This document shows positions 40,801 to 50,275 of a DNA stretch of 64,000 bases, one piece after another. The stretch is from Ulva prolifera (Eukaryota; Chlorophyta; Ulvophyceae; Ulvales; Ulvaceae). The translations under genes were made by a program, and so were the position numbers. Positions within the stretch are counted from its first letter, which is position 1. Each line of letters begins with the position of its first letter. The notes under the pieces are model-generated. The model searched no databases. It was not told the DNA's origin and was given only the letters and a program-made list of their open reading frames with translations. Where the stretch lies: NCBI GenBank assembly GCA_023078555.1, contig CM041196.1:930001-994000 (forward strand). The letters are read 5' to 3'.

Positions 40801-41628
40801 CTTGGACCTGTCAGTTGCAACCTTGTTTGCAGCGATGCAGACAAATGCACTGGTGTGGTTGGCATAGGAGCCACGGCCACGACCTCTACCTCGGCCTCTG
40901 CCTCGGCCACGGCCTCTGCCACGGCCTCTGCCTTGCTTGTACCCGGGATCACTCTGCGCTGCTTGCTGATCATTTTTCAATTTGAAACATTGAAGGATAT
41001 GGTGACCCTTGTAGTGGCAGTAGTCACACTCTTGCTGAGAGTGGGTACTACCTGTCTGGTAAGCCTCGGACTGCGAGGTGCTACCGGTGGTGTGCAACTT
41101 CTGGTAAAACGTACCACGAAGGTTCTCTGTCACATCCGCGAATGTGGGCAGCTCTGCTTGGGCTGCGATTGCTTGCGCCCATGACGTATATGAGGATTCA
41201 TCTAAAGCTGCAAGGAAGACTAGAACAAATTCTTCTTCTTTCAACATCTGTGCTGATGCTAGTTCAGCTCGGAGCTGCTCTGCTCTCGTTATGAACTGAT
41301 CGAGTGACTCATCTGCAGACTTTCGGAAGCAAGCTTGGCTGCGAGATAAAGCCATCTTCCGTGCTGCGCTCACGCCTGAGAACTGCTTCTTCAGGGCATC
41401 CCATATCTCTTTGGGAGTAGCTGACGTGCTGACAATATGTATCAGGTCGTCTCCGACGTTGCATGAGATTGCAAGCCGGGCAGCATTTTTGATCGACTCT
41501 GTGCCTTCGTCCTCTGTGACCACCTTCCAGCAACTGACGCTGCGCAGCAATAGTTCCATACGATGGAACCATTGGACTGCGTTGGTGGGAGTTAGATCTA
41601 AGCCTAACTTCACGTCTTTGAGATTCAT
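37804..41628 (-). CDS. Family B copia gag-pol polyprotein
   Basis: 1274 codons in one frame. Order: gag (start MNLKDVKLGLDL), zinc knuckle CDYCHYKGHHILQC (~205), Gly-Arg tract, protease FDSASTDHMV, integrase HRRLGHAGH...CTPC and DIAGPF...PENGHAERG, a short linker, RT with YVDD, and RNase H (CDSDW, SSSEAEYIA, IDNQAAK, TRHIE). The linker is about 200 bp shorter than in the copy at 11431; this deletion removes a stop and -1 shift and joins integrase to RT. The deletion edges share GCA microhomology. This is the only single-ORF pol in the window. Confidence 0.94.
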   Translation of the reverse strand: MNLKDVKLGLDLTPTNAVQWFHRMELLLRSVSCWKVVTEDEGTESIKNAARLAISCNVGDDLIHIVSTSATPKEIWDALKKQFSGVSAARKMALSRSQACFRKSADESLDQFITRAEQLRAELASAQMLKEEEFVLVFLAALDESSYTSWAQAIAAQAELPTFADVTENLRGTFYQKLHTTGSTSQSEAYQTGSTHSQQECDYCHYKGHHILQCFKLKNDQQAAQSDPGYKQGRGRGRGRGRGRGRGRGRGRGSYANHTSAFVCIAANKVATDRSKWLFDSASTDHMVNDPAVLHDAKPFSSKCTVANKQTAEVTAVGFVQLTNHHGNQVTLKGVLLVPTLQHNLISLSRADEAGLSYSGQNNQIILRDQRTELLVGPLTNGLYEVRCKPVLSGSAPDIQGANVSHSDNAILWHRRLGHAGHSTLAKMSRGETVRGLPPPQAFEQQLQSTAVCTPCAEGKMKRKPFPASHQRATKKLEKLHVDIAGPFVTTPGKANYYLMIVDDFSNYKLVTPIARKSDAADCLMDIIPRLENKYDSKVQYMRFDRDAVFLSNRMKAWFKSIHIEPQPTSGYSPPENGHAERGIGSTSDIRDALLSDSGLKNIYWAEAVVHAAYLSNIMSSNGGPSAWELLKGSKPDISDLHVWGCTCHYKIPAQKRKKGELPPKSSVGKFLGFAQPNFQAYRVLLPSGSVIISRDVKFDESAAPASDARIDNDCSNLMETAMPHPQLNQQPEQPPQQPQLPPQQPQPAVQPQQQQPAVQPDLVHLMAVNPLFDAAPMWQAAVEEEYTSLVSMNAWELVRLPSGKNAIPCKWVFKRKLNADGSIERYKARLVIKGFYQREGIDYNAVFAPVVRASTVRLFLSIVASFDLVCHSIDIKNAFIQGAVEEKIFMMQPDGYDDDSGQVCMLNKSLYGLKQAPRVWNKTITAYFVFLGFVQSQSDGALFMLYTEQLGFVLILCYVDDIQIAAKQLTSVQNIKKAILTKFPGKDTGDSKYFLQMTMQRNRAARTIHLKQQRHIEKLIDQHGLKDAWPIAIPMITNLGKDPAGPTITDVAAVSQYKSIVGALLHIANNTRPDIAFAVSFLARFTAQPTGSSFARLKDVLLYLKGTASYSLRLGGPECALHGFCDSDWAGCTSTRKSTTGYVVKCGLGSIAWKSAKQPTLSRSSSEAEYIAAGEIAKEVQYFFNMVPQMGLPSYCVAVGIDNQAAKSLIEDPLSAARTRHIETIYHHIREKVKRKQMRFVQVPTADNPADILTKPLPQQLFEKHRQTLGVVP

Positions 41629-41657
41629 CGCAGTGGAAGCGTGATGGGCCCATAACC
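41629..41657 (-). promoter_or_regulatory. Family B primer-binding site, 29-nt complement of the iMet-tRNA 5' half
   Basis: On the minus strand it reads GGTTATGGGCCC followed by ATCACGCTTCCACTGCG, directly between the LTR end and the gag ATG. It is identical over its 29 bases to the site at 6544 in a family A copy. Confidence 0.82.
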
Positions 41658-41903
41658 TGTCGTGACAGAGGGAAGGTCAGTGAGACTCGATTTACAGATA
41701 CAGGAGCATGACATGAACGATGCAAGGACGTAGACATACCTGTCGTGACAGAGGGAAGGTCAGTGAGACTCGATAGAGCTCACTGCCCACATCTAGACTA
41801 TATATGCAGAGTACGCCCTTCTGTCACGACCCTCATGATCACACAAGTGAGTCAACTACATGCATGTTCACATTGGCCTAGACTAAACCTATTTCTCTCG
41901 ACA
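41658..41903 (-). repeat. 5' LTR of the complete family B element
   Basis: 246 bp. It differs from the 3' LTR at about two adjacent positions (GCAAGG against GCAGAG on the plus strand). Confidence 0.94.
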
Positions 41904-42065
41904 GGCTTGGCATCATGGAGAACAACGGGGACATTCACCATGTGGTCAGTCGAAGCTGAGCCGAATAACCACTTGGACGTGTCAGTTGCAACCTTGTTTG
42001 CAGCGATGCAGACAAATGCACTGGTGTGGTTGGCATAGGAGCCACGGCCACGACCTCTACCTCGG
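41904..42065 (-). pseudogene. Family B gag/protease fragment, right part
   Basis: Continues from 37545 after the TSD: the protease-flanking region and the edge of the Gly-Arg tract. It then joins a non-LTR piece at CTATGGGAAG. Confidence 0.85.
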
Positions 42066-42467
42066 CTATGGGAAGTTCGGGCCGCGGGCTGAGGAGTACA
42101 TCAGGGAGTTGGGTGAGATTGCTGCGGCATCAGGCCGGGTCTCCAAGTCGGTGTTTGTGATGAATGCGTACAGGTTGCTTTCGTGTGTGTTGCAGAAGGG
42201 CAATGCGACAATGTATGCGCGCAAACTGACGGCCGTCGCCCGGTCGTGCGGCAAGCATTTCACCCATGGCTTTGATGTGCCGGTGGATGACTTTGTGGGT
42301 TGAGTGCTGTGGCCGTGGGGCGTTTGATGCATTTGTGGTTGGTTGTTGTCTGGGGTTTTTTTTGCCGTGTTGCTTTCTTGTGGTTGCTGGTGTGGCAGCC
42401 GGTCGCAGGGTTGGCTTGATGTTGTTTGTTTGCTTTGCCATACGATGGCCAGCTATGTGTAACTTAA
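42066..42467 (+). pseudogene. Non-LTR fragment: C-terminus and 3' UTR
   Basis: A 5'-truncated piece starting at YGKFGPRAEEY and ending GCTATGTGTAACTTAA. The C-terminal frame reaches its stop at 42303. Confidence 0.85.
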
Positions 42468-42906
42468 TGACCACATGGAGTTGGGTGGCGGCACCGTACC
42501 CGAATTGGAAGAACGGGAGCAGCTCCGGCAGCGCTTTCAAAACCCCGCGCGCGACGGCGGTGCGGTGGATCTCGTTGAAAGCATTCCGCATGCCCACCAC
42601 CAGCGCAATGGCGTGGGGGTCCTTCTCCAGCGCCGCCGCGGCGCCGTGCGCCACCGCTTCCGTCCCGCCAGCCGTGCCGACGCCCACTTGCAGGGGCGCG
42701 AGGTCCCGCCCCGCGGCTTTGCCGACAGCCTGGATCGCGCACATCGCTGCAAGGCGGTACCAGACCTCGCCGATGGCGATGGGCCGGACACCCCCTGCAT
42801 CCTTCTGGAGAGCGAGGAGCTTCGAGTCGAGGAGGCCGCACTCGCGGGGCAGCATGCCGGACAGCATCAAGTTCACAAAATCGAGGGCCGCTTGGAACCC
42901 CCGGGC
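42468..42906 (-). pseudogene. Non-LTR fragment: RT motifs 1-A
   Basis: Minus-strand copy of the region at 44980-45415 (LMLSGMLPREC...GVRPIAIGEVWYRL...AFNEIHR). The motif A region reads VGMRNAF instead of the VDMRNAF of the long copy, so the catalytic Asp is lost. It is bounded on the right by a family A LTR scrap. Confidence 0.85.
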
Positions 42907-42951
42907 TGTTAAGAGAAGTGTGTTTAGCCTAGTGCTGAGCGCCCGCTGAGT
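42907..42951 (+). repeat. 45-bp family A LTR fragment
   Basis: The first 45 bases of a family A LTR (TGTTAAGAGAAG variant), cut at CGCTGAGT where the long non-LTR copy begins. Confidence 0.85.
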
Positions 42952-45900
42952 CGATCAAGTTACACATATCTGGCCATTGTATGGCAAAGCAAACAGACAA
43001 CATCAAGCCAACCCAGCGACCGGCCGCCACACCAGCAACCACAAGAAAGCAACACAACCAAACACCCCAGAGAACAACCAACCACAAATGCATCAAACGC
43101 CCCACGGCCAGAGTACTCAACCCACAAAGTCATCCACCGGCACATCAAAGCCATGGGTGAAATGCTTGCCGCACGACCGAGCGACGGCCGTCAGTGTGCG
43201 CGCATACATTGTCGCATTGCCCTTCTGCAACACACACGAAAGCAACCTGTACGCATTCATCACAAACACCGACTTGGAGACCCGGCCTGATGCCGCAGCA
43301 ATCTCACCCAACTCCCTGATGTACTCCTCAGCCCGCGGCCCGAACTTCCCATAGGACTCAACGGCAAACGGAACAAACTCATACTGCGGCTTATCAGCAA
43401 ACTTCTCCCAATCAGCCCGCTTGAGCTTCTCCGCGACCTTCGCCGCCGAGGCATCTTCCCGATGCGACCCCCTACGCAAAGCTTCCTTCCCGAGCGGGTG
43501 CGTCACCGTCACGTCCACCATGACATGACGCCCCCCCGGCAAGATCGCGAGGATGTCCGCTCGGTGCTCCCCCACGGCCCCTGCTCCGTGCTCCCCATGC
43601 ACGCCGGCATACGGCGGCTCAATGCTCGTGGTCACCGAAGCACAAGAATGAAGATGGCGCATTGCAAGAGCAAAATCATCATGGCGCGACGAAATATCCT
43701 TGTTGTTTCGGGTACACAGCATAGCATGGTCTCCGCGGCCGACGCTCTCGCCGGAGCAATCGCATGGCGGCACCTCCACGGGGCCGCTGACTCGCTCACC
43801 GAGGCGGTGGCGAAGGATGGTGGTGAGGGAGTGGTTACCGATGGTGGTGTACAGTCGCCGCCGGCCAGGGAGGGCGGACAAGAAGGCGCTGCCAGGGGCA
43901 CCGCGGGCACTGCGCACTCGAGCAGCACCGAGCCTGCCTGCCTCTGTGCTCAAGTCCATGCCATCCAGGAACGCCTTGCCGGCCTTGTCACCCATGGACC
44001 TAGACACTGCATGCTGCAAAAAGGGGAGAACATGACGCACTCCTTTGCTGGAGAAGTCCGCCGGTGGGCCACCGTCGATCTTGTCGGAGACCTTCGTGAC
44101 CCACTCCTCGACGTCGGGCAAGACGCCGCGGATGCAGTCCCAGTCGCGCTGCATCGCCGGCGCGGCAGGCCCGTCGAGCCGGTGGAACACGGCAGGGCCG
44201 TCAGCAACGACCCGTTGAGCCACCGCGACGCCGGTGAGCAACGCTGCTTTCGCCTCAACTGGGTGGGTCATGCGCAGCCCAAGGCCGCCGTGGCGAATCG
44301 GCAACAACATCTGCTGCACTGCCGAGCTCATCTGAACGAGCTCGCCAGACGGATCCTGCGTGACCGGCACCTGCGCAATGCTCGCCACCGCGGCGACGAC
44401 AGCGCCTTCGAGGGCGCGTGTCGACTCGGCCAGGAGCTCCCACCTGGTCGTGCGCTGGTGGTGCACCAGGCGGACAGCAAATGACTGCCGAAGCAACAGC
44501 AGCTGCACCTGCTTGGTGACCGGCAAGCGCATGAGCAGGTCGATCTCCCCGATTGCCTTCGCGGCAGCGGCTTTCAGCCGCGCGCGGACGAAGGCGTCGG
44601 TGCCGACGTGGGTGCCGACCACTGTGATGCCGTCCTCTCTGTGGGGCACGCCGGTGGACTGCTGGATGGCACGACACTCTTCGTGCGCCACGGCACAGGG
44701 CGCAAACACGCCACTCTTACCCGGCACGATGGTGAGGCCGACCGAGCGCGCGCTGCCCGGACCATCCCCGCAGAGGCGGCCTAGGACCTTGCGCAACGCA
44801 GGCCCGCGGCCCACGGCAGAGAAGTCATCGAGGTATGACATGCTGGGCGCCTCCGGGACTGCTGCCGCTAGTGCCGTCAAGACTTCCTGGAAGCCCAATG
44901 CAAACAGCAGCGGCCCCAGCGGGTCGCCCTGCCGCACCCCACGCTGCGACTCAATCACAGTGCCGCTAGCGGCACCCACCACATGGAGTTGGGTGGCAGC
45001 ACCGTACCCGTAATGGAAGAACGGGAGCAGCTCCGGCAGCGCTTTCAAAACCCCGCGCGCGACGGCGGTGCGGTGGATCTCGTTGAAAGCATTCCGCATG
45101 TCCACCGTCAGCGCGATGGCGTGGGGGTCCTTCTCCAGCGCCGCCGCGACGCTGTGCGCCACCGCTTCCGTCCCGCCAGCCGTGCCGACACCCACTTGCA
45201 GGGGCGCGAGGTCCCGCCCCGCGGCTTTGCCGACAGCCTCGATCGCGCACATCGCTGCAAGGCGGTACCAGACCTCGCCGATGGCGATGGGCCGGACACC
45301 CCCTGCATTCTTTTGGAGAGCGAGGAGCTTCGAGTCGAGGAGGCCGCACTCGCGGGGCAGCATGCCGGACAGCATCAAGTTCACAAAATCGAGGGCCGCT
45401 TGGAACCCCCGGGCGGTACCCCCGGTGACCGCAAGGATCATCTCGAAGGTCCAACCCGAGGGTCCCCCAGCACGGCCTTTTTTGTGGTTCTTGATGCGGT
45501 CAAGCACCCTGCGGAGCAGGATGCTGTCAATCTGAAGGGCAGGCACGTCGCACTCGAGAGGCGGCGGTGGCGCCGCCGCCGGGTGCAGCGCACGCAGCTT
45601 CTCCATGACGGCAGCGGACGTCGTATCGGCCGGCTTCTCATTCTTCAGACGGCGGGCGGCGATGTGGATGCTCCCGCCTTTCACTCCTGACTCCACGCGC
45701 TCTGCTAGACGCGCCTCCTCGGTCATCTCCTTTCGCCGATGGGTCACCGAAGGCACAAAGCCTCCCTCCTCGTCCTCCAGCTTCCCACGCCGGTACTTGG
45801 CCATAATGGCCAGCATACGCTTGTCACGCTTGTCGGTGTCGCTGCCGCCACGTGGCTCAGCAAGGACAAGCGAAGGGAGACGGAGAAGTGCAGCGATGGG

Positions 45901-46905
45901 GGCTAGCACCTGGTTCAGCGCACTTCGGCCACCTGCCTCTGCCGCTGCCGACGAGATGGCCTCGAGGGCTTGGGCAGAGCAGAGGCTAAAGTCGCGGGTG
46001 AGCTGTTCTGACACTGCCCGCCTGATGAACTTGCGGGTGGTGCCGCCGCCGTGTTGTTGGCCTGTGCGTGGACAGGCTTGGGCGGCGCGCAGCCCTTTGT
46101 GCTTCCTCGGCGCTTGCTTCCGGCCGCCTCCACGCCCCTTTGCCGCTCTGCCGGCGCCACCGCGGCTCGTACCGGCGCCTGGGGCGGCGGCTGCGGGCCG
46201 GGCGGGCTGCTCGCGCGTGCCGGCACCCACGCCAGGTGCTGATTGTTCAACAGTGGCTGCAGGCGGGTCGGCAGGGGCGGGCTGGGCTGGCGGCGGGGGT
46301 GGCGGCGGGGGAAGGTCCGGCTGAGGCTGCTCCACGGGGTGCGCGGCGCCTGCGCTGGCTGTGGCTCCACGGTCGGTGGGTTCATCATTGGTAGGAATCG
46401 TGCGGTCGGAGGATGGTCGATGCGCTGGTGGTGCGTCTGTAGGCGTCGCTGCTCCGGTGGCTGCTGCAGGGGTGGGCGCTGGGGCTGGCGTGGCTGATGT
46501 GCTTGACGGACCTTCAGCAGCTGGAGCAGCCTTGGCTGCTTCTTCAGTGCAGGGAGGTTCCTCAGAGCTGCTCCGGGAAGGCGGGCCTGAGGGTGGATAG
46601 GGATCCTCTCTCAGCTTCGCCCGCCGTGACCGCGGAGCGCTAGCTGGCACAGATTCAACTCGCAACTTGGTTGCGAGCTGCTTCTGGAGCCGGCTAGCGG
46701 CTGCTGGCGGTTCATGTGGAGTCTCATCTGCTTTGCTGTCCTCAGCTTCGACCTCTACGGGGCTGCCTTGCAAGCAGCACTCGCCATCAGATCTTGCAGC
46801 TGCTGCTTCATCTTTTGCTTCTGGATGTTGCGCAGCGCGCTGGAGCTTGATGGGCGAGCGTGCTGGAGCTGCGACACCTTCAGGCGTCCCCGAACGCCTT
46901 CTCTT
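42952..46905 (-). mobile_element. Non-LTR retrotransposon with restriction-like endonuclease, near full length
   Basis: The longest copy: 3' end at 42952 (minus strand ...ATATGTGTAACTTGATCG), one long ORF, and a 5' truncation at 46905, a few codons after the start codon seen at 25166. There is no poly(A) tail and no clear TSD. Visibly more GC-rich than the copia elements. Confidence 0.9.
43117..46773 (-). CDS. Non-LTR polyprotein: RT plus CCHC plus PD-(D/E)XK-like endonuclease
   Basis: 1218 codons from the first internal Met. The frame is open to ~46893, but the original ATG is lost. Order: Ala/Pro-rich N-terminus (~1-200), basic stretch, helical region, RT (GRAGGPSGWTF; motif A TVDMRNAF; motif B GVRQGDPLGPLLF; motif C YLDD; PGKSGVF), thumb, then a CCHC-like cluster (CDC...HAMLC...SRH), GEHRADILAIL and VMVDVTVTHP with downstream Lys/Glu. 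The last part fits a restriction-like endonuclease, as in R2, CRE, NeSL and Utopia clades. Such enzymes nick DNA and prime reverse transcription at the nick. Clade placement needs a tree. Confidence 0.88.
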   Translation of the reverse strand: MQGSPVEVEAEDSKADETPHEPPAAASRLQKQLATKLRVESVPASAPRSRRAKLREDPYPPSGPPSRSSSEEPPCTEEAAKAAPAAEGPSSTSATPAPAPTPAAATGAATPTDAPPAHRPSSDRTIPTNDEPTDRGATASAGAAHPVEQPQPDLPPPPPPPPAQPAPADPPAATVEQSAPGVGAGTREQPARPAAAAPGAGTSRGGAGRAAKGRGGGRKQAPRKHKGLRAAQACPRTGQQHGGGTTRKFIRRAVSEQLTRDFSLCSAQALEAISSAAAEAGGRSALNQVLAPIAALLRLPSLVLAEPRGGSDTDKRDKRMLAIMAKYRRGKLEDEEGGFVPSVTHRRKEMTEEARLAERVESGVKGGSIHIAARRLKNEKPADTTSAAVMEKLRALHPAAAPPPPLECDVPALQIDSILLRRVLDRIKNHKKGRAGGPSGWTFEMILAVTGGTARGFQAALDFVNLMLSGMLPRECGLLDSKLLALQKNAGGVRPIAIGEVWYRLAAMCAIEAVGKAAGRDLAPLQVGVGTAGGTEAVAHSVAAALEKDPHAIALTVDMRNAFNEIHRTAVARGVLKALPELLPFFHYGYGAATQLHVVGAASGTVIESQRGVRQGDPLGPLLFALGFQEVLTALAAAVPEAPSMSYLDDFSAVGRGPALRKVLGRLCGDGPGSARSVGLTIVPGKSGVFAPCAVAHEECRAIQQSTGVPHREDGITVVGTHVGTDAFVRARLKAAAAKAIGEIDLLMRLPVTKQVQLLLLRQSFAVRLVHHQRTTRWELLAESTRALEGAVVAAVASIAQVPVTQDPSGELVQMSSAVQQMLLPIRHGGLGLRMTHPVEAKAALLTGVAVAQRVVADGPAVFHRLDGPAAPAMQRDWDCIRGVLPDVEEWVTKVSDKIDGGPPADFSSKGVRHVLPFLQHAVSRSMGDKAGKAFLDGMDLSTEAGRLGAARVRSARGAPGSAFLSALPGRRRLYTTIGNHSLTTILRHRLGERVSGPVEVPPCDCSGESVGRGDHAMLCTRNNKDISSRHDDFALAMRHLHSCASVTTSIEPPYAGVHGEHGAGAVGEHRADILAILPGGRHVMVDVTVTHPLGKEALRRGSHREDASAAKVAEKLKRADWEKFADKPQYEFVPFAVESYGKFGPRAEEYIRELGEIAAASGRVSKSVFVMNAYRLLSCVLQKGNATMYARTLTAVARSCGKHFTHGFDVPVDDFVG

Positions 46906-47762
46906 GCGTGCGGGGGTAGTAGCACATCACGATGTGCTGAGGCTTCGATGGGCAGCATCACTCTCACCCCGGTGTGCTCTGCGTGATGAGGCAGAGGATG
47001 CTCTTTGCTGACATCCCAATACATTGCCGAGATATTGCTGCTGTACCATGCTGAGTCACAGCCATACCATGCGCCTCTGCCATCTGAGAGGGGGCCGGGG
47101 GTTCCGGAAGGCCACGCGACACACGCTGCCCACCCGCACAAACACGCATGCACACCCACATTGGTACAACGTTCAACGGTACTACAGCAGCGTTGAATAT
47201 ACTACATTTTTGCCCAACTTGTCTTGCATCGGAACCACTACATCGATTTTGTTACCCTACCACGTACATATGTATGGCTCATACCGTCGTTGTGTCTGTT
47301 TTCGGTGTCGCCAATCATCCGGGGTTCATGCTAGCGCCAAGAGGCACCATGAGATCTGTGTAATGGAGGCCTACGGCTGTTTGGGCTGCGTGCATTGCTG
47401 GGTCCACTGACGCCACACTCACCGCGATGCTGCTTTTGCATGCATGCGCGCATGTGATGTGTGGCGGTAACGCTCGCCATTCCAGGCGCGATCTCCATAT
47501 GTGAGCTGTTAAAGATCTAAACATTGCATCAGTGAGCATAAGTGTATGATCAATTCATTGTACTGTCGCAATGCGTTGGAGTGCTAGCCATGACATCAGG
47601 CCGTACTGCGTGTGCGGGCGCACCGACTTGATCATTGCGACGTATCTTGTTGAACAGAGCGCATGAAATTTTGTTAATCTTTGTCAGTGTGTATTATTGT
47701 ATAATGTGGTGTGAATCGTAGGCGGGTCTTTCACTCCTGGGCTGGCGTCTAATTGTTAGCAA
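46906..47762. other. Unassigned spacer
   Basis: No convincing ORF, RNA gene or repeat. It is single-copy within the window and ends in the target-site duplication of the non-LTR insertion at 47763. Probably host sequence. Confidence 0.4.
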
Positions 47763-48260
47763 AGGTCGAAGGTCGCGGAGAAGCTCAAGCGGGCTGATTG
47801 GGAGAAGTTTGCTGATAAGCCGCAGTATGAGTTTGTTCCGTCTGCCGTTGAGTCCTATGGGAAGTTCGGGCCGCGGGCTGAGGAGTACATCAGGGAGTTG
47901 GGTGAGATTGCTGCGGCATCAGGCCGGGTCTCCAAGTCGGTGTTTGTGATGAATGCGTACAGGTTGATTTCGTGTGTGTTGCAGAAGGGCAATGCGACAA
48001 TGTATGCGCGCACACTGACGGCCGTCGCTCGGTCGTGCGGCAAGCATTTCACCCATGGCTTTGATGTGCCGGTGGATGACTTTGTGGGTTGAGTGCTCTG
48101 GCCGTGGGGCGTTTGATGCATTTGTGGTTGGTTGTTCTCTGGGGTTTTTGGTTGTGTTGCTTTCTTGTGGTTGCTGGTGTGGCGGCCGGTCGCTGGGTTG
48201 GCTTGATGTTGTCTGTTTGCTTTGCCATACAATGGCCAGATATGTGTAACTTAGTACATG
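47763..48260 (+). mobile_element. 5'-truncated non-LTR insertion with 16-bp TSD
   Basis: About 498 bp from the endonuclease C-terminal region (KVAEKLKRADWEKF) to the 3' end ATATGTGTAACTTAGTACATG. It is flanked by GTCTAATTGTTAGCAA at 47747-47762 and 48261-48276. The coding part is open to the stop at 48090. Confidence 0.93.
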
Positions 48261-48276
48261 GTCTAATTGTTAGCAA

Positions 48277-49061
48277 GCAGCAGCCGAAGGCGTCATCGCC
48301 GCTGCGCAACATCCGACATGCTCAAACGAAGTATGCTGCAAGGTGTGACGTTTGTATATGTCTGACGGCGCTGCCGTGGACATCACTTCCTTGCGAAGGC
48401 GTCGAAGACGCAGCTGATGTGCTGATATCGATGGTCGAGGCGCACACATTGTTCTGTTCGAGATGGGGCCTGCCACCATTTTAGAACTACTTCGTATATC
48501 ATATTCTGATACTCTGTCGCTTTAGATGTGCGATGGCGCCCGATTGCATGAACCACGGTCACCTTGCTTGCAGAGCGGCTGTCCGAGGCCTAGGTGACTG
48601 CCGTCCGACTCCGTGTCTCAGACAAATTGCCATTCTTAGAGTACGCATAAGCAGTAATCTTACTTGGAGCCTATCTACGCCTGCTTCTCTGCTGCTCGAT
48701 CGGGACCGTTGTGGTGCCTCACATTTGCGTGCACCATCGGTTGTTGACCAGGTGTGTTTTCGCAGGTCACGGGTGTCAGCATCTTCCGGTAGCCTACCTG
48801 AGGAACACACACTCACGTGGAAGTTTATTCGAGCTGGCCATGGGATCGTGACATCAAGCAAAACCGCATGGCATCGAGGTACCGGTGGTGCGATCCTATG
48901 CCAAGTGCTTCCATTGTGGAGAGCAAACCTATGGATTATGTGCTAGATTGACTATGGCTGGACAGGTCCGAACACTCTTGCGCGGCGCCAATTCCATGAA
49001 TCTCCGCGAGCAAAGTTTACATGCACTGCTGCCATCGACAGTGACTTCGTGGCAACATGTT
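48277..49061. other. Unassigned spacer
   Basis: A 137-codon plus-strand ORF at 48533-48946 has no recognisable domain or repetitive structure and is probably chance. Nothing else is supported. Confidence 0.35.
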
Positions 49062-50275
49062 ACATGCATGACTGCCCGAATGGTTGGTGCCCCACCGACC
49101 ATTCTTAGTCGCCACGCCGCGCATGAATCGTCACATGCATGCCCGTGAGAATGGTCGGTGCTCCACCGACCATTCCGAAGCGCTTGGATCGTCCCATGCA
49201 TGACTGCCCGAATGGTTGGTGCCCCACCGACCATTCTGAGCCGCCGCGCCTTGCATGAATCGTCACATGCATGCATGCGATAATGGTTGGTGCCCCACCG
49301 ACCATTCTTAGTCGCCACGCCGCGCATGAATCGTCACATGCATGCCTGTGAGAATGGTCGGTGCTCCACCGACCATTCTGGAGCGCTTGGATCGTCACAT
49401 GCATGACTGCCCGAATGGTTGGTGCCCCACCGACCATTCTGAGCCGACGCGCCTTGCATGAATCGTCACATACATGCCTGCGATAATGGTTGGTGCCCCA
49501 CCGACCATTCTTAGTCGCCACGCCGCGCATGAATCGTCACATGCATGCCTGTGAGAATGGTCGGTGCTCCACCGACCATTCTGGAGTGCCTGGATCGTCA
49601 CATGCATGACTGCCCGAATGGTTGGTGCCCCACCGACCATTCTGAGCCGACGCGCCTTGCATGAATCGTCACATACATGCCTGCGATAATGGTTGGTGCC
49701 CCACCGACCATTCTTAGTCGCCACGCCGCGCATGAATCGTCACATGCATGCCTGTGAGAATGGTCGGTGCTCCACCGACCATTCTGGAGTGCCTGGATCG
49801 TCACATGCATGACTGCCCGAATGGTTGGTGCCCCACCGACCATTCTGAGCCGACGCGCCTTGCATGAATCGTCACATACATGCCTGCGATAATGGTTGGT
49901 GCCCCACCGACCATTCTTAGTCGCCACGCCGCGCATGAATCGTCACATGCATGCCTGTGAGAATGGTCGGTGCTCCACCGACCATTCCGAAGCGCTTGGA
50001 TCGTCCCATGCATGACTGCCCGAATGGTTGGTGCCCCACCGACCATTCTGAGCCGACGCGCCTTGCATGAATCGTCACATACATGCCTGCGATAATGGTT
50101 GGTGCCCCACCGACCATTCTTAGTCGCCACGCCGCGCATGAATCGTCACATGCATGCCTGTGAGAATGGTCGGTGCTCCACCGACCATTCTGGAGCGCTT
50201 GGATCGTGGCATGCATGACTGCCCGAATGGTTGGTGCCCCACCAACCATTCTCGTGCGCCGCGCCGTGCATACAT
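49062..50275. repeat. Hairpin satellite with 203-bp higher-order period
   Basis: Monomers of 71, 71 and 61 bp alternate to give a 203-bp unit, repeated several times. Each monomer carries a near-perfect inverted repeat, GGTCGGTG-CTC-CACCGACC or GGTTGGTG-CCC-CACCGACC, extended to about 12-bp arms by ATTC/GAAT. Monomers are separated by ATGAATCGTCACATGCATGC-like spacers. Long minus-strand ORFs here are satellite read-through. Confidence 0.92.

Larger units (their letters stand above)
37546..41903 (-). mobile_element. Complete family B Ty1/copia element with 5-bp TSD
   Basis: LTRs 37546-37791 and 41658-41903 (246 bp each, about two differences), TSD GGCTT, one uninterrupted gag-pol ORF, polypurine tract CGTGGGAG at 37792-37799, and primer site 41629-41657 directly abutting the start codon. 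It inserted into another family B copy. Confidence 0.96.

Noticed and set aside
48533..48946. 137-codon plus-strand ORF as a host gene
   Set aside because: No domain, no splice partners, no compositional signal; probably chance.
49062..50275. CRISPR array
   Set aside because: The spacers are as repetitive as the repeats and the host is eukaryotic; this is a satellite with hairpins.
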